Source: Pontibacter liquoris
Lineage (GTDB): Bacteria; Bacteroidota; Bacteroidia; Cytophagales; Hymenobacteraceae
DNA length: 64,000 nt
Assembly (NCBI RefSeq): GCF_022758235.1
Contig: NZ_JALEBG010000001.1
Coordinates: 496,001 to 560,000, forward strand
Direction of reading: 5' to 3'
Every line of letters begins with the position of its first letter. The first letter of the stretch is position 1. A program made the position numbers and the translations under genes. Positions 9,187 through 16,772 of this stretch are shown piece by piece. Below the pieces are notes generated by a model. The model had not been told where the DNA came from and did not search any database. It saw only the letters and a program-made list of their open reading frames with translations.

Positions 9187-10599
9187 TTAGGGCATCATCA
9201 GCCCCGGAAAAAAGCGCAGGTATACTTCTGCGCTTACCGGAAGCTTTCCATACAAGGGGTGCAGTGCATCCGGCGGACCGAAAAGGCTGACCTGTGCGCC
9301 TGCCTGCATGTTTAGCCGGCCAAGCTGCGCCACCTGCCGGTTTGCTCCCACGGTTAGCGCATTAATGTTGAAGGTGGCATCGTGGCCGAAGAGTGGCTCC
9401 TGCAGCCCCAGTTCGGCGGCTGATTTCTGAACCCATTCATAGCGGCCGTATACGGCAAATTTATCGTTCTGCAGGGTAGATTCCAGTAGAATCGAATGCT
9501 CTTTATGATGTTGATCCACAAAGTTATAGCCCCAGTTTGCCGTAGTGGTAAGAAAACGGTTCTCGCCAGCCAGCCTGCTGCTATACAGCACCGAGGCGGT
9601 GGTCCGGTATACATCTTCTTCCGGCTCCAGGGGCTCCGGACTTTTTACATAGGCATGCGAGGCTTGCAGGCTCCAAGAGGCAGCCGGGTTGTAGGTCAGG
9701 CGTACAGCCCGGGAATCGAAGCGGGGTTTGTCGAAATCGTAACGGTCCTCATCCGGTTCACGGCCCGTAAAAGAGGAGCCTTCCAGCTTCAGGTTACGGT
9801 AGCGCACCCCAAGCGTGGCCACACCAAACGTTATATGGGTGGCGTCCTGCCAGTGGTGGCCCAGCGGCGAATCGGGGTTGTTGAGCGCAGAAGGCCGGTG
9901 CATGAAGGCGACGTTGCTCAATGCCGGCTCTCCGGGGTAGCCCAGGTACACAAACACATCAGCATCAGGGGAGAGCATCTGCGTATACGCCACCGAAAGT
10001 TCGCTGAACAGGTCATGCGGGTGCTGCCGGTCGATCAGCGGCACGCCCTCATAGGTTTCGCCCGTCTGGAAAAGCAGGGGGTAGCCGTTTCCGCCAACAG
10101 TGAGCGGGTCCAGCGAGAGCATGCTGCTAAAGTGGAACAAGCCCTTAGCGCCTACTTTGCGCTGGCCCATCAGCATAAACCAGTTCGGTGCGTCGAACTG
10201 ACTGTCACCGCGGTGGCCACTTTCAAACACATCCTGGTTGGTGTAGCGCAGAAACAGGTTGTAGTGCAGCATAAACATCCAGTCGCGGCGGTGATACATG
10301 TTGCCATACATGGGTGAGGCATCGGGCAGCCAGCCGGTGCCGGAACCATTGCGGCTCATGGGCAGGCTGCGCGAAAAAGCATGCGACATGCCCATCTCCA
10401 TACCTTCGTGTTGCATAGGCATGTCCTGGCCCATCATCTGGTGCTTCATGTGGCCGGTAGTATCCTGCGGCGCGGGTTGGTGATGCTGGTTAGTAGTGGT
10501 ATCCTGGGGCGCCGGTTGGTGATGCTGGTGCTGGGCGGTGGCTGGCATCGCGGCCAGGGTGAGCAGGAATAGAAATAGGATAGTATTGTTATTTTTCAA
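9187..10599 (-). CDS. Outer-membrane beta-barrel-like protein with His/Met-rich N-terminus
   Basis: 470 aa. A signal peptide (LFLLTLAAMPATAQ) is followed by two near-identical copies of a His-rich block (HHQPAPQDTT) and a Met/His stretch (HMKHQMMGQDMPMQHEGMEM), a typical Cu(I)/Cu(II) sponge. The body has alternating amphipathic strands and ends in aromatic FFPGLMMP, as expected of an outer-membrane barrel. The block HAFSRSLPMSRNGSGTGWLPD is characteristic of a family I associate with Bacteroidota copper clusters, function unknown. It probably handles copper at the cell surface. It is cotranscribed with DUF305 and DUF3347 genes. Confidence 0.7.
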   Translation of the reverse strand: MKNNNTILFLFLLTLAAMPATAQHQHHQPAPQDTTTNQHHQPAPQDTTGHMKHQMMGQDMPMQHEGMEMGMSHAFSRSLPMSRNGSGTGWLPDASPMYGNMYHRRDWMFMLHYNLFLRYTNQDVFESGHRGDSQFDAPNWFMLMGQRKVGAKGLFHFSSMLSLDPLTVGGNGYPLLFQTGETYEGVPLIDRQHPHDLFSELSVAYTQMLSPDADVFVYLGYPGEPALSNVAFMHRPSALNNPDSPLGHHWQDATHITFGVATLGVRYRNLKLEGSSFTGREPDEDRYDFDKPRFDSRAVRLTYNPAASWSLQASHAYVKSPEPLEPEEDVYRTTASVLYSSRLAGENRFLTTTANWGYNFVDQHHKEHSILLESTLQNDKFAVYGRYEWVQKSAAELGLQEPLFGHDATFNINALTVGANRQVAQLGRLNMQAGAQVSLFGPPDALHPLYGKLPVSAEVYLRFFPGLMMP

Positions 10600-10717
10600 A
10601 GTAGATGGCTTGTATGTATGATAGGTATAAAAGATAAACGAAGTATGTGATCAGCAAAGCAGCCTAGGGTTGCAAGCCAGGTTTTCTGAACTGCGTTATT
10701 GCGATAGGTAAGGCTGA

Positions 10718-11428
10718 CTACTGGGGATGCTGTTTCTGCCAGTTTTGCAGTTCCTCAATGTCTTTTGTCTGCTGATCAATGGTTTTCTGGGCCATTTGCT
10801 TCATCTCCGTTGTTTTGCCCTGCTTAAGGAATTCCCGCGCCATTTCATTTCCTATCTGGTGATGCTGGATCATCATCTGAGCAAAGTTCTGATCAACGTT
10901 TTTATCGCTCATATTCTGCTCGTGCATCTGGCCCATCATCTTATTCATCGGGTGTAGCATGCGCATGGTTGTGGCTGTGTCGCCTGTGGTGGGTTTGTGT
11001 TTCTTTGTAAAATCCTGCAGCTTTTGTATGCCTGCCTTGTTGGCGGTTATGGTCTTTTGGGCAATACTTTTCAGGGTACTGTCTGTACCACTGGCTAGCT
11101 CCTTCTCGGCCATGTTAATTGCTCCCTGATGGTGCATGGCCATCATTTGGGCAAAATCATAATCAGGGTCCCCCGTCATTTTAGACCGCATGTTTTGCAT
11201 TTCTTGCATGTTCTGGTGCATGTGGCCCATCATGCCGCCACCAGCCATGGCGGTATCCATCATCATAGCGCTGGTATCCTGCGTTGCTGCGGTTGTATCT
11301 GTAGTTTCCGCTTTCGTAATGGCAGTAGTTTCTTTAGTAGTTCGGGCACTTTCATTACAAGCCGTAAAAGCCAGTGTGAACAGGCCCAGAAGTAGTGCCA
11401 GTAAGTTTAGAACAGGTAATTTTTTCAT
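10718..11428 (-). CDS. DUF305 copper-resistance-type lipoprotein
   Basis: 236 aa from the ATG at 11428. The frame extends to 11476 but the lipoprotein signal begins at MKKLPVLNLL. The lipobox is FTAC followed by Asn and Glu. A Thr/Met-rich linker leads to two DUF305 halves, each with the characteristic motif: DFAQMMAMHHQGAINMAEKEL and NFAQMMIQHHQIGNEMAREFL. DUF305 is a ferritin-like helical domain common in copper-resistance operons; the paired HH and surrounding Met are probable metal ligands. The intragenic duplication is normal for the family. It acts in the periplasm, anchored to a membrane. Confidence 0.88.
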   Translation of the reverse strand: MKKLPVLNLLALLLGLFTLAFTACNESARTTKETTAITKAETTDTTAATQDTSAMMMDTAMAGGGMMGHMHQNMQEMQNMRSKMTGDPDYDFAQMMAMHHQGAINMAEKELASGTDSTLKSIAQKTITANKAGIQKLQDFTKKHKPTTGDTATTMRMLHPMNKMMGQMHEQNMSDKNVDQNFAQMMIQHHQIGNEMAREFLKQGKTTEMKQMAQKTIDQQTKDIEELQNWQKQHPQ

Positions 11429-11672
11429 AGTTTCTGAATCATGGTTGGCGTTATACCCTTTAAACGATAAAAACAATGGAATGGAAACAAACTACTGTTT
11501 TTATACTTGCCTGTTGCAGGTGCATAGCACAAAACCGGTTTATACTTGGTATACCCGCTTTGCACTGCTATTTCTGCTTGCTGACAAATAACGCGACGGG
11601 GTATAAAGCCAAAAGCCGGCCGGCATCCGAACCGCTGAGCGAGGTGCAGGAAGCCGGCCGGCTATAATAAAA

Positions 11673-11696
11673 GGTTGCGGAGTCGTGTCCGCAACC
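11673..11696 (-). terminator. Hairpin terminator for the DUF3347 gene
   Basis: GGTTGCGGA (11673-11681) pairs with TCCGCAACC (11688-11696). Read on the minus strand it is followed by TTTTATTAT. A direct repeat of AAGCCGGCCGGC lies just beyond (about 11613 and 11651). Confidence 0.75.
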
Positions 11697-11706
11697 TGGT
11701 AAAAAA

Positions 11707-12345
11707 TTAGTTCAGTTCTTCTTCTGTGCTGCCGCACTTCAGCATCTGATCGCCAAAGTATGGGTTGCGGATCTCTGACACCGTGCTGATCCAATAGCCG
11801 CCATCGTTGTTGTTGGCCATCGGGCAGTGCTGGTAGTATAGCTTCTGACCGGTTGCATCAAAAGCTTTTGTCAGTGCAAAGGTCGCTTCAGAAAGCAGTT
11901 CCAGTTCTGCACGTTGTGCGTCCACGGCAGTGGCGGCGGCTATTTTTGAGGCCGCCTGTTTTACTTCACCTAGTTTTTCTTCAGCAAACGCTTTTTGTTC
12001 ACCATCCAACGCAGCAACGTCTACTTTTTCAGCAGCAGCTACAACGGCTTTGGCATCGGCCTGCGCTTTTGAAGCGTCAGAGGCTACCAGGTTATCTTTC
12101 AGTTTGAGGTAGCTGTCTACTACCGCTGTTATTTGTTCTTTCACAGGAGCGGCCGCCGATGTATAATCCGGCGCATCTACCACGGCTTTGCCAGGGGCAG
12201 CTTTGCTATCGTTGTGCGCCATGCCTTCGTGGCCTGCCATGTTCTCTGTTTCGGCAGTTGTTTCCTGTTTTGCTTCGGAGCAGGAGGTAAGTACAAAGGC
12301 TGCAAGGGCCGCAGCTACAAACGTTTTCTTCATCATGTTCTTCAT
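11707..12345 (-). CDS. DUF3347-domain copper-binding lipoprotein
   Basis: 212 aa. The lipoprotein signal has lipobox LTSC, followed by an acidic linker with HEGMAHN. The DUF3347 helical domain (YTSAAAPVKEQITAVVDSYL to about residue 165) is followed by the signature C-terminus YYQHCPMANNNDGGYW, then YFGDQMLKCG. In related proteins this C-terminal Cys/His/Met motif is fused to CusB-type adaptors, so it probably hands Cu(I) to the efflux pump. It follows the 42-aa gene by 20 bases. The start could also be Met4 or Met5. Confidence 0.88.
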   Translation of the reverse strand: MKNMMKKTFVAAALAAFVLTSCSEAKQETTAETENMAGHEGMAHNDSKAAPGKAVVDAPDYTSAAAPVKEQITAVVDSYLKLKDNLVASDASKAQADAKAVVAAAEKVDVAALDGEQKAFAEEKLGEVKQAASKIAAATAVDAQRAELELLSEATFALTKAFDATGQKLYYQHCPMANNNDGGYWISTVSEIRNPYFGDQMLKCGSTEEELN

Positions 12346-12365
12346 GGTTGGTGTAAAGTATAAAA

Positions 12366-12494
12366 TTAATAATTCATTTGATTAAATAGTACAACAAGTA
12401 TGGCCAGCACCACTACCGCAATAACCAGGTAACGCAGCCATTTGCTTCCTTTCTTTTCCGGTTCTTCGTCGCCGGTTCTACAACACTCTTTCAT
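12366..12494 (-). CDS. 42-aa single-pass membrane protein with N-terminal Cys-Cys
   Basis: Too short for many gene finders. It begins MKECCRTGDEEPEKKGSKW and continues as one hydrophobic helix (LVIAVVVLAILVVLF) ending FNQMNY. The N-terminal CC before a charged, Lys-rich segment suggests a cytosolic metal- or thiol-sensing tail on a single transmembrane helix. It lies 20 bases upstream of the DUF3347 gene. I recall comparable short CC-plus-helix proteins in Bacteroidota copper clusters, but not a name. Start ATG at 12494; the reading frame, hydrophobic pattern and operon position support a real gene. Confidence 0.7.
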   Translation of the reverse strand: MKECCRTGDEEPEKKGSKWLRYLVIAVVVLAILVVLFNQMNY

Positions 12495-12767
12495 AAAAAG
12501 TATAACAAAATGTTTCTGAATATGATTTAATCACCGCTCAGCTCCTGCTAAGGCAATGCCATCATGTCCTAAGAAAGATGCGCTTAAAAAGCACTATCCT
12601 TCTGAAAGAAACCAAGTAGAATGAGGGGGGCCCTTCCTGAATTCTAAGCTTACCCTACCTGCAACCAGTATCCTTACAGGATGACAAAAATTACTCCTTT
12701 TAAGGATGTATTTTCAGGTATAAATTCTTTCCCCGAAGTGGGTTCTTCTAAATAATGAATGTATACC

Positions 12768-13967
12768 TCAGTGCTGGTGGCCGGCCATCGGGTCAGCGCC
12801 TTTCTTGAGCACGAACTCGCTGTAGAGCAGGTATGCGCCCGATACCACCACTTTGTCGTTTTCCTTCAATCCCGAAAGTATGGCCACGTTGTCGGCGCTC
12901 TCTTCGCCAAGCGTCACCATCCGGGGTTTGAAGGTGTTTTTTCCTGCTTGCACCCATACGTGGCTGCCCCGCCCGTCGCGGATCACGGCATCGGTTGGCA
13001 GCGTTAACACCGAGCCGTTCGGGTCAGCAAGTATGACGTTGGCCTGCATGCCCGGCAGGTACTGCTCGCCGGGGTTTGGCAGTTCGGCACGAAGTACAAC
13101 TACCTGGGTGCCGGCCCTGAACTCGGGACTGATAAAGGTCACTTTTGCCGTAACCGGTTCCTGTCCGCCGCCTTCTACGGCTACTTTTATCTCATCACCT
13201 GCCTTCACGTGGGCTACTTCCTGTGGGTATAGCTCGGCTTCGACCCAGATCTTGCCCAGCTTGCCCAGTCGGTAGAGCACGCCGCCTTCGGCTACATACT
13301 GGCCTTCGGCCGCAGCTACTTCCGTTACCACACCTCCGGCAGGTGCTACAAAGGTTATGCGTGGACTCAGCTGTTCGGTTTTGGCCAGGTTTCGGATCTG
13401 GCCTTCGGTCAGACCATACAGCAGCAGCTTCTTTTTAGCAGCCTCCAGGAACGAAGCGAAGCGCGGATTCTCTTTTCCCAGCTCCCGGTTTTGTGCCAGG
13501 GCCAGCAGGTACTCGCGCTGCAGGGTCAGGAGCTCTTCGGAGTAGAGCTCGTAGAGCGGCTGTCCTTTCTTTACCATTTGCCCGCTTTCTTTCAGGTATA
13601 ATTTCTCGATGCGCCCGGCGGCCCGGCTGCTGATCACGTCGGTTTGTGTTTCGTCGAGCACCAATTTGCCCGTCAGGATAGTGTTGCTGCCTGCCGATCC
13701 GAGCTTGATACGTTTGGTGGTGATGTTGCCCAGTGCAATCTGGCTTTCGCTCAGCATCAGCTCCCCGTTCTCCTTCCCCGACTGCGTCACAAGCACCAGG
13801 TCCATGTTACAGATAGGGCAGGTGCCGGGCTTGTCCTGCACAATTTGCGGGTGCATGGGGCAAGTGTAGGTTGCCTTTTCACCGGCTGCGTGGGATTTTT
13901 CTTCCCCGGAGCAGGCCGCGGTAAGTATAGCTACCAGCAGGAAAAGTATGTTCAGGTATCGTTTCAT
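12768..13967 (-). CDS. RND efflux periplasmic adaptor (CusB-type) with N-terminal heavy-metal-binding module, copy 2
   Basis: 399 aa. The lipoprotein signal has lipobox TAAC19. A small metal-binding module spans residues 34-60 ([20 protein letters not shown]); it has Asn where the paralogue has Gly before MDL. Then come the membrane-fusion-protein domains: a barrel-sandwich hybrid (GRIEKLYLKESGQMVKKGQPL), an alpha-hairpin, a second lipoyl half (VTEVAAAEGQYVAEGG), a beta-barrel and a membrane-proximal domain. The protein bridges the CusA-like pump and the TolC partner. It lies right behind a paralogous adaptor, separated only by a repeat element. It ends HQH. Confidence 0.92.
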   Translation of the reverse strand: MKRYLNILFLLVAILTAACSGEEKSHAAGEKATYTCPMHPQIVQDKPGTCPICNMDLVLVTQSGKENGELMLSESQIALGNITTKRIKLGSAGSNTILTGKLVLDETQTDVISSRAAGRIEKLYLKESGQMVKKGQPLYELYSEELLTLQREYLLALAQNRELGKENPRFASFLEAAKKKLLLYGLTEGQIRNLAKTEQLSPRITFVAPAGGVVTEVAAAEGQYVAEGGVLYRLGKLGKIWVEAELYPQEVAHVKAGDEIKVAVEGGGQEPVTAKVTFISPEFRAGTQVVVLRAELPNPGEQYLPGMQANVILADPNGSVLTLPTDAVIRDGRGSHVWVQAGKNTFKPRMVTLGEESADNVAILSGLKENDKVVVSGAYLLYSEFVLKKGADPMAGHQH

Positions 13968-13970
13968 ATT

Positions 13971-14048
13971 AATTTTGAATGATTGAATGATTGAATAATT
14001 GAATAGTTATGGTCTTTCTCATTCAGTTATTCATAAGTCAGTAATTCA
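13971..14048. repeat. ORF-less copy of the ATTGAAT inverted-repeat element (copy B)
   Basis: The left arm begins AATTTTGAATGATTGAATGA at 13971 and runs to about 14006. The right arm, 14020-14048, is its approximate reverse complement (ATTCAGTTATTCATAAGTCA). The loop is about 13 bases. The stop codon of the upstream adaptor lies inside the right arm, and the left end is 3 bases from the start codon of the next adaptor. The arms match the terminal repeats of the ORF-bearing element at 18663-19096. Confidence 0.8.
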
Positions 14049-15344
14049 TTTATTGATTTTGATAAAGCTTTCGCTGTCTACCAGGAACTGCGCGTTGGTG
14101 GCGATGGTGTCGGTTGGCTTCAGACCGGACGTGATCTGAATTTCATCTCCTGCACCGGCACCGATGGTAACGGCGACGGGTTCAAACACGCGGTTCACTT
14201 TCCGGAACGCCACCGATTTGGTGCCAATGTCCAGCACAGCTGCTTTGGGTACCCAAAGGGCAGCGTCTGTTTTGTGGGTTGCCCGGGCGCTGACCAGTTG
14301 CCCTACCATAGCCTGCTGCCCGCTGCCTGGCAGGTATACCCGCAATTTGGCAAAATTCTCCCCCTCGCTAAAAAAGGGCTGAACGAAATCGACCTTCGCT
14401 TCCAGCTTTTCGCCGGGTAGTTGCGGGAACGAGATTTCTACCGGGCTGCCTTTTGTCAGCGCGCCTGTCTGGCCTGTCGGCACGTTAAACTCCGCCCAGA
14501 GCTGCGTGGCGTTCACCACGCGCAGCAGGGGCTGACCCACCGTTACATACATGCCTTCGCGGAGTTGAATAGCCTGCCCGGCTGCAGCGGTTGGCGCAGC
14601 CGTTGCAGCAGGCGCCGCGCTGGCCCCGCCCATCCCATCCATGCCGCTACCGGAAGCCGGGGCCGCTGTTATACTTGCTGTAGCGGCAGGCGCCGTAGCG
14701 TTCAGATCGATCACGTAGCCGTCGTAAGGGCTGTAAAGGGCGAAGGTATAGCTCGCTTCGCCGCTGCGGAGCAGGCGGTTGATCTGCTCGCTGGTCGCGC
14801 CCAGGTACTGCAGTTTTTGCCTGGCTGCCTGTATCAGTTGCTTGTCCTCCGGGGCCGACTGCGTTAAGTATAAAAGCTCTTTTTGCGCTGTGATCAGGTC
14901 CGGGCTGTAGACTTCCATCAGCTTCTGGCCTTTGCGGATCGGCTGGAAATTATACTTGACAAACAGTTTTTCGATGCGCCCGCCCACGCGTGCCGGCACC
15001 GAGTACACCAGGCGCGGATCGTAAGTGACAATGCCGTCCAGCTGCACAGTGGCCTCCAGCTCTTTCAGCTGCGGGGTAGTGGTGGTGATGTTGGCCACCA
15101 CGGTGCTGTTGGTTGATTTGAGCAGGAAGGCCAGGTCTTCGGTGATTTCCACGCCCTCGCCGTGCACGGCCTTGGGCACCAGGTCCATGCCGCAAATAGG
15201 GCAGGTGCCCGGCTTGTCCTGCACGATCTGCGGGTGCATGGGGCAGGTATATTCGGTAGCTCCTTCCGCGTGATTATGGTCTTCCCCTTTGCAGGCAGCC
15301 ACCAGTAGAGCCAGTGCCAGGAAAAGTATGTTCAGGTATTTCAT
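14046..15344 (-). CDS. RND efflux periplasmic adaptor (CusB-type) with metal-binding module, copy 1
   Basis: 432 aa. The lipobox is VAAC18. The metal-binding module at 32-58 ([20 protein letters not shown], then GMDLVPK) is nearly identical to that of the next gene. The body has lipoyl, hairpin and beta-barrel domains ([35 protein letters not shown]). A low-complexity Ala/Thr/Gly/Met-rich insert of about 45 residues (near residues 215-260) interrupts the lipoyl domain and contains GSGMDGMGG, possibly a flexible metal-binding loop. Two adaptors in tandem suggest a mixed adaptor ring or specialised partners. It belongs to the same operon as the split CusA. Confidence 0.92.
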   Translation of the reverse strand: MKYLNILFLALALLVAACKGEDHNHAEGATEYTCPMHPQIVQDKPGTCPICGMDLVPKAVHGEGVEITEDLAFLLKSTNSTVVANITTTTPQLKELEATVQLDGIVTYDPRLVYSVPARVGGRIEKLFVKYNFQPIRKGQKLMEVYSPDLITAQKELLYLTQSAPEDKQLIQAARQKLQYLGATSEQINRLLRSGEASYTFALYSPYDGYVIDLNATAPAATASITAAPASGSGMDGMGGASAAPAATAAPTAAAGQAIQLREGMYVTVGQPLLRVVNATQLWAEFNVPTGQTGALTKGSPVEISFPQLPGEKLEAKVDFVQPFFSEGENFAKLRVYLPGSGQQAMVGQLVSARATHKTDAALWVPKAAVLDIGTKSVAFRKVNRVFEPVAVTIGAGAGDEIQITSGLKPTDTIATNAQFLVDSESFIKINK

Positions 15345-15348
15345 GTCT

Positions 15349-15458
15349 AATTTTGAATTTTGAATGACTGAATAATTGAATAAGAAACATGTGCTCCATT
15401 CAATTATTCAAAATTCAGTTATTCATAATTGTTATTAAGTCAGTTATTCATAATTTAA
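15349..15458. repeat. ORF-less copy of the ATTGAAT inverted-repeat element (copy C)
   Basis: The left arm starts AATTTTGAATTTTGAATGAC at 15349 and runs to about 15384. Two right arms follow: 15397-15430 (CATTCAATTATTCAAAATTC onward) and 15437-15458 (AAGTCAGTTATTCATAATTT). The loop is about 12 bases. It fills exactly the gap between the TolC stop at 15459 and a point 4 bases from the adaptor start at 15344. Confidence 0.8.
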
Positions 15459-16772
15459 TTACTTCTCTATCTCTTTCTCGTAGTTCACCGTCATCTGGTA
15501 GAGTTGCTGCAGGTTGCGCAGGTACTCCATCTGGGCCATGTTCAGGGCCTCCCAGGCGTCGATCACTTCGGGCAATTGGGCGTTGTTCTGCTCGTAGGCC
15601 AGCATGGTTACGTCGTAGTTCTTTTTCAGCGCCGGGATGATCTTGGAAGTATAATTCTCGGCATGGTGGTGCAGGCTGCGCAGTTCCAGGGCCATACTTT
15701 TGGCCATACCTTCGGCTTCGTTCAGCATGGCCTCGCGCTCGCGCTGCATCGCCTGTATCTCCAGGTTCATGGCTTTGGTGTTAGCCTTGTACATCTTCGA
15801 AGACCAGGGCACAATCGGGATCGAGATCATGCCCATGGCCGTGTACTGCTGAGGCATAGTGCCGTTGCGCGGCGCCATGTGGTCGAAGCGCAGTTTAAAG
15901 TTAGGCAGGCGCTCGAGTTTCTCCATTTGCACACCTAGCTGCATGGATTGTATCGTTTTGTCAAGCTGGCGGATGTCGCTGCGGGTGCCTGCCAGGAAAG
16001 TCGAATCTATTGCTTCGTGCTGGTGCACTGGCGCCATAACCACCACGGTGGTGTCGATCTTATACCTGGTGCCCTGCGGCAAATTCATCAGAATGTTGAG
16101 CTGCGTGTTCTGCTGTTCTATCTGCGCAGTCGTCATATCCTGCATGTTCTTTACTTCGTGTAGTCTGGCTTCGGCTTTGTAAATGCTGCCCAGTTTGCCC
16201 TGGCTATACGGGTAGCGGATGCGGGCCAGCTTGAGCATGAATTCCATGATACGCTCGTTGTCGTGGAGCACATCCAGCTGTTTCTCCAGCACCACCCAAT
16301 TGTAATAGGCTGTTTTGGCTTTGGCGCGCAGCTCATTAAAGGTTACCTCCTTGTTAGCCTGCTCAATACCGGCTTTTGATTTCATGTACTTTTCCTTGGC
16401 GCGCAGTTTTGCAGGGTTCGGGATGTCCTGCTCGGCTGTAACCATAAAGGAGCCTTTATCGCCGCCATCCATCATTTCAGCGCCCGGGTACGGGGCCATG
16501 TACAGGCCGCCGCCCACCATAGGCGCCATCCAGCTTTTGGCCCCTTCGGCGTAAGCGTCCATGGCCTTGGCACGGGAGTCGTACTGCTGCAGCATGGGAT
16601 TGCTGGTGCTGATGCGCTGCAGCACGCTGTCCAGGTTCAGGGTATGGGATTGCTGAGCTTGGGCCGGAACACCAGCCAGTAGGGAAAGGAGCAATATGGC
16701 TGTCATCGCAAAACATTTCCCAATCCCCTTCAAAGGGGGACTTTGTTCTGTATATTTCTTAGTGCTTAACAT
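15459..16772 (-). CDS. TolC-family outer-membrane factor of the copper pump
   Basis: 437 aa, in the usual range. The signal region ends GVPAQAQQ, and two OEP repeats of long helices follow (SVLQRISTSNPMLQQYDSRA; NEAEGMAKSMALELRSLHHH). Several Met-rich patches (PMVGGGLYMAPYPGAEMM) fit a metal conduit. The ATG at 16772 overlaps the CusA C-terminal ORF by 14 bases, so translation is probably coupled; Met23 (16706) is an alternative. The extra 5' codons contain the palindrome CCCCTTCAAAGGGG (about 16725-16739), a type of short repeat that looks inserted. It forms the exit duct of the Cus-like complex. Confidence 0.9.
   Translation of the reverse strand: MLSTKKYTEQSPPLKGIGKCFAMTAILLLSLLAGVPAQAQQSHTLNLDSVLQRISTSNPMLQQYDSRAKAMDAYAEGAKSWMAPMVGGGLYMAPYPGAEMMDGGDKGSFMVTAEQDIPNPAKLRAKEKYMKSKAGIEQANKEVTFNELRAKAKTAYYNWVVLEKQLDVLHDNERIMEFMLKLARIRYPYSQGKLGSIYKAEARLHEVKNMQDMTTAQIEQQNTQLNILMNLPQGTRYKIDTTVVVMAPVHQHEAIDSTFLAGTRSDIRQLDKTIQSMQLGVQMEKLERLPNFKLRFDHMAPRNGTMPQQYTAMGMISIPIVPWSSKMYKANTKAMNLEIQAMQREREAMLNEAEGMAKSMALELRSLHHHAENYTSKIIPALKKNYDVTMLAYEQNNAQLPEVIDAWEALNMAQMEYLRNLQQLYQMTVNYEKEIEK

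Noticed and set aside
11476..11667. Plus-strand 63-codon ORF upstream of the DUF305 gene
   Set aside because: Lies over the minus-strand operon's intergenic region and reads like translated noncoding DNA. It includes the CCGGCCGGC repeat.
13971..15458. CRISPR-like array from repeated TGAAT words
   Set aside because: Units are irregular, arranged as inverted arms without unique spacers, and no cas gene is present.
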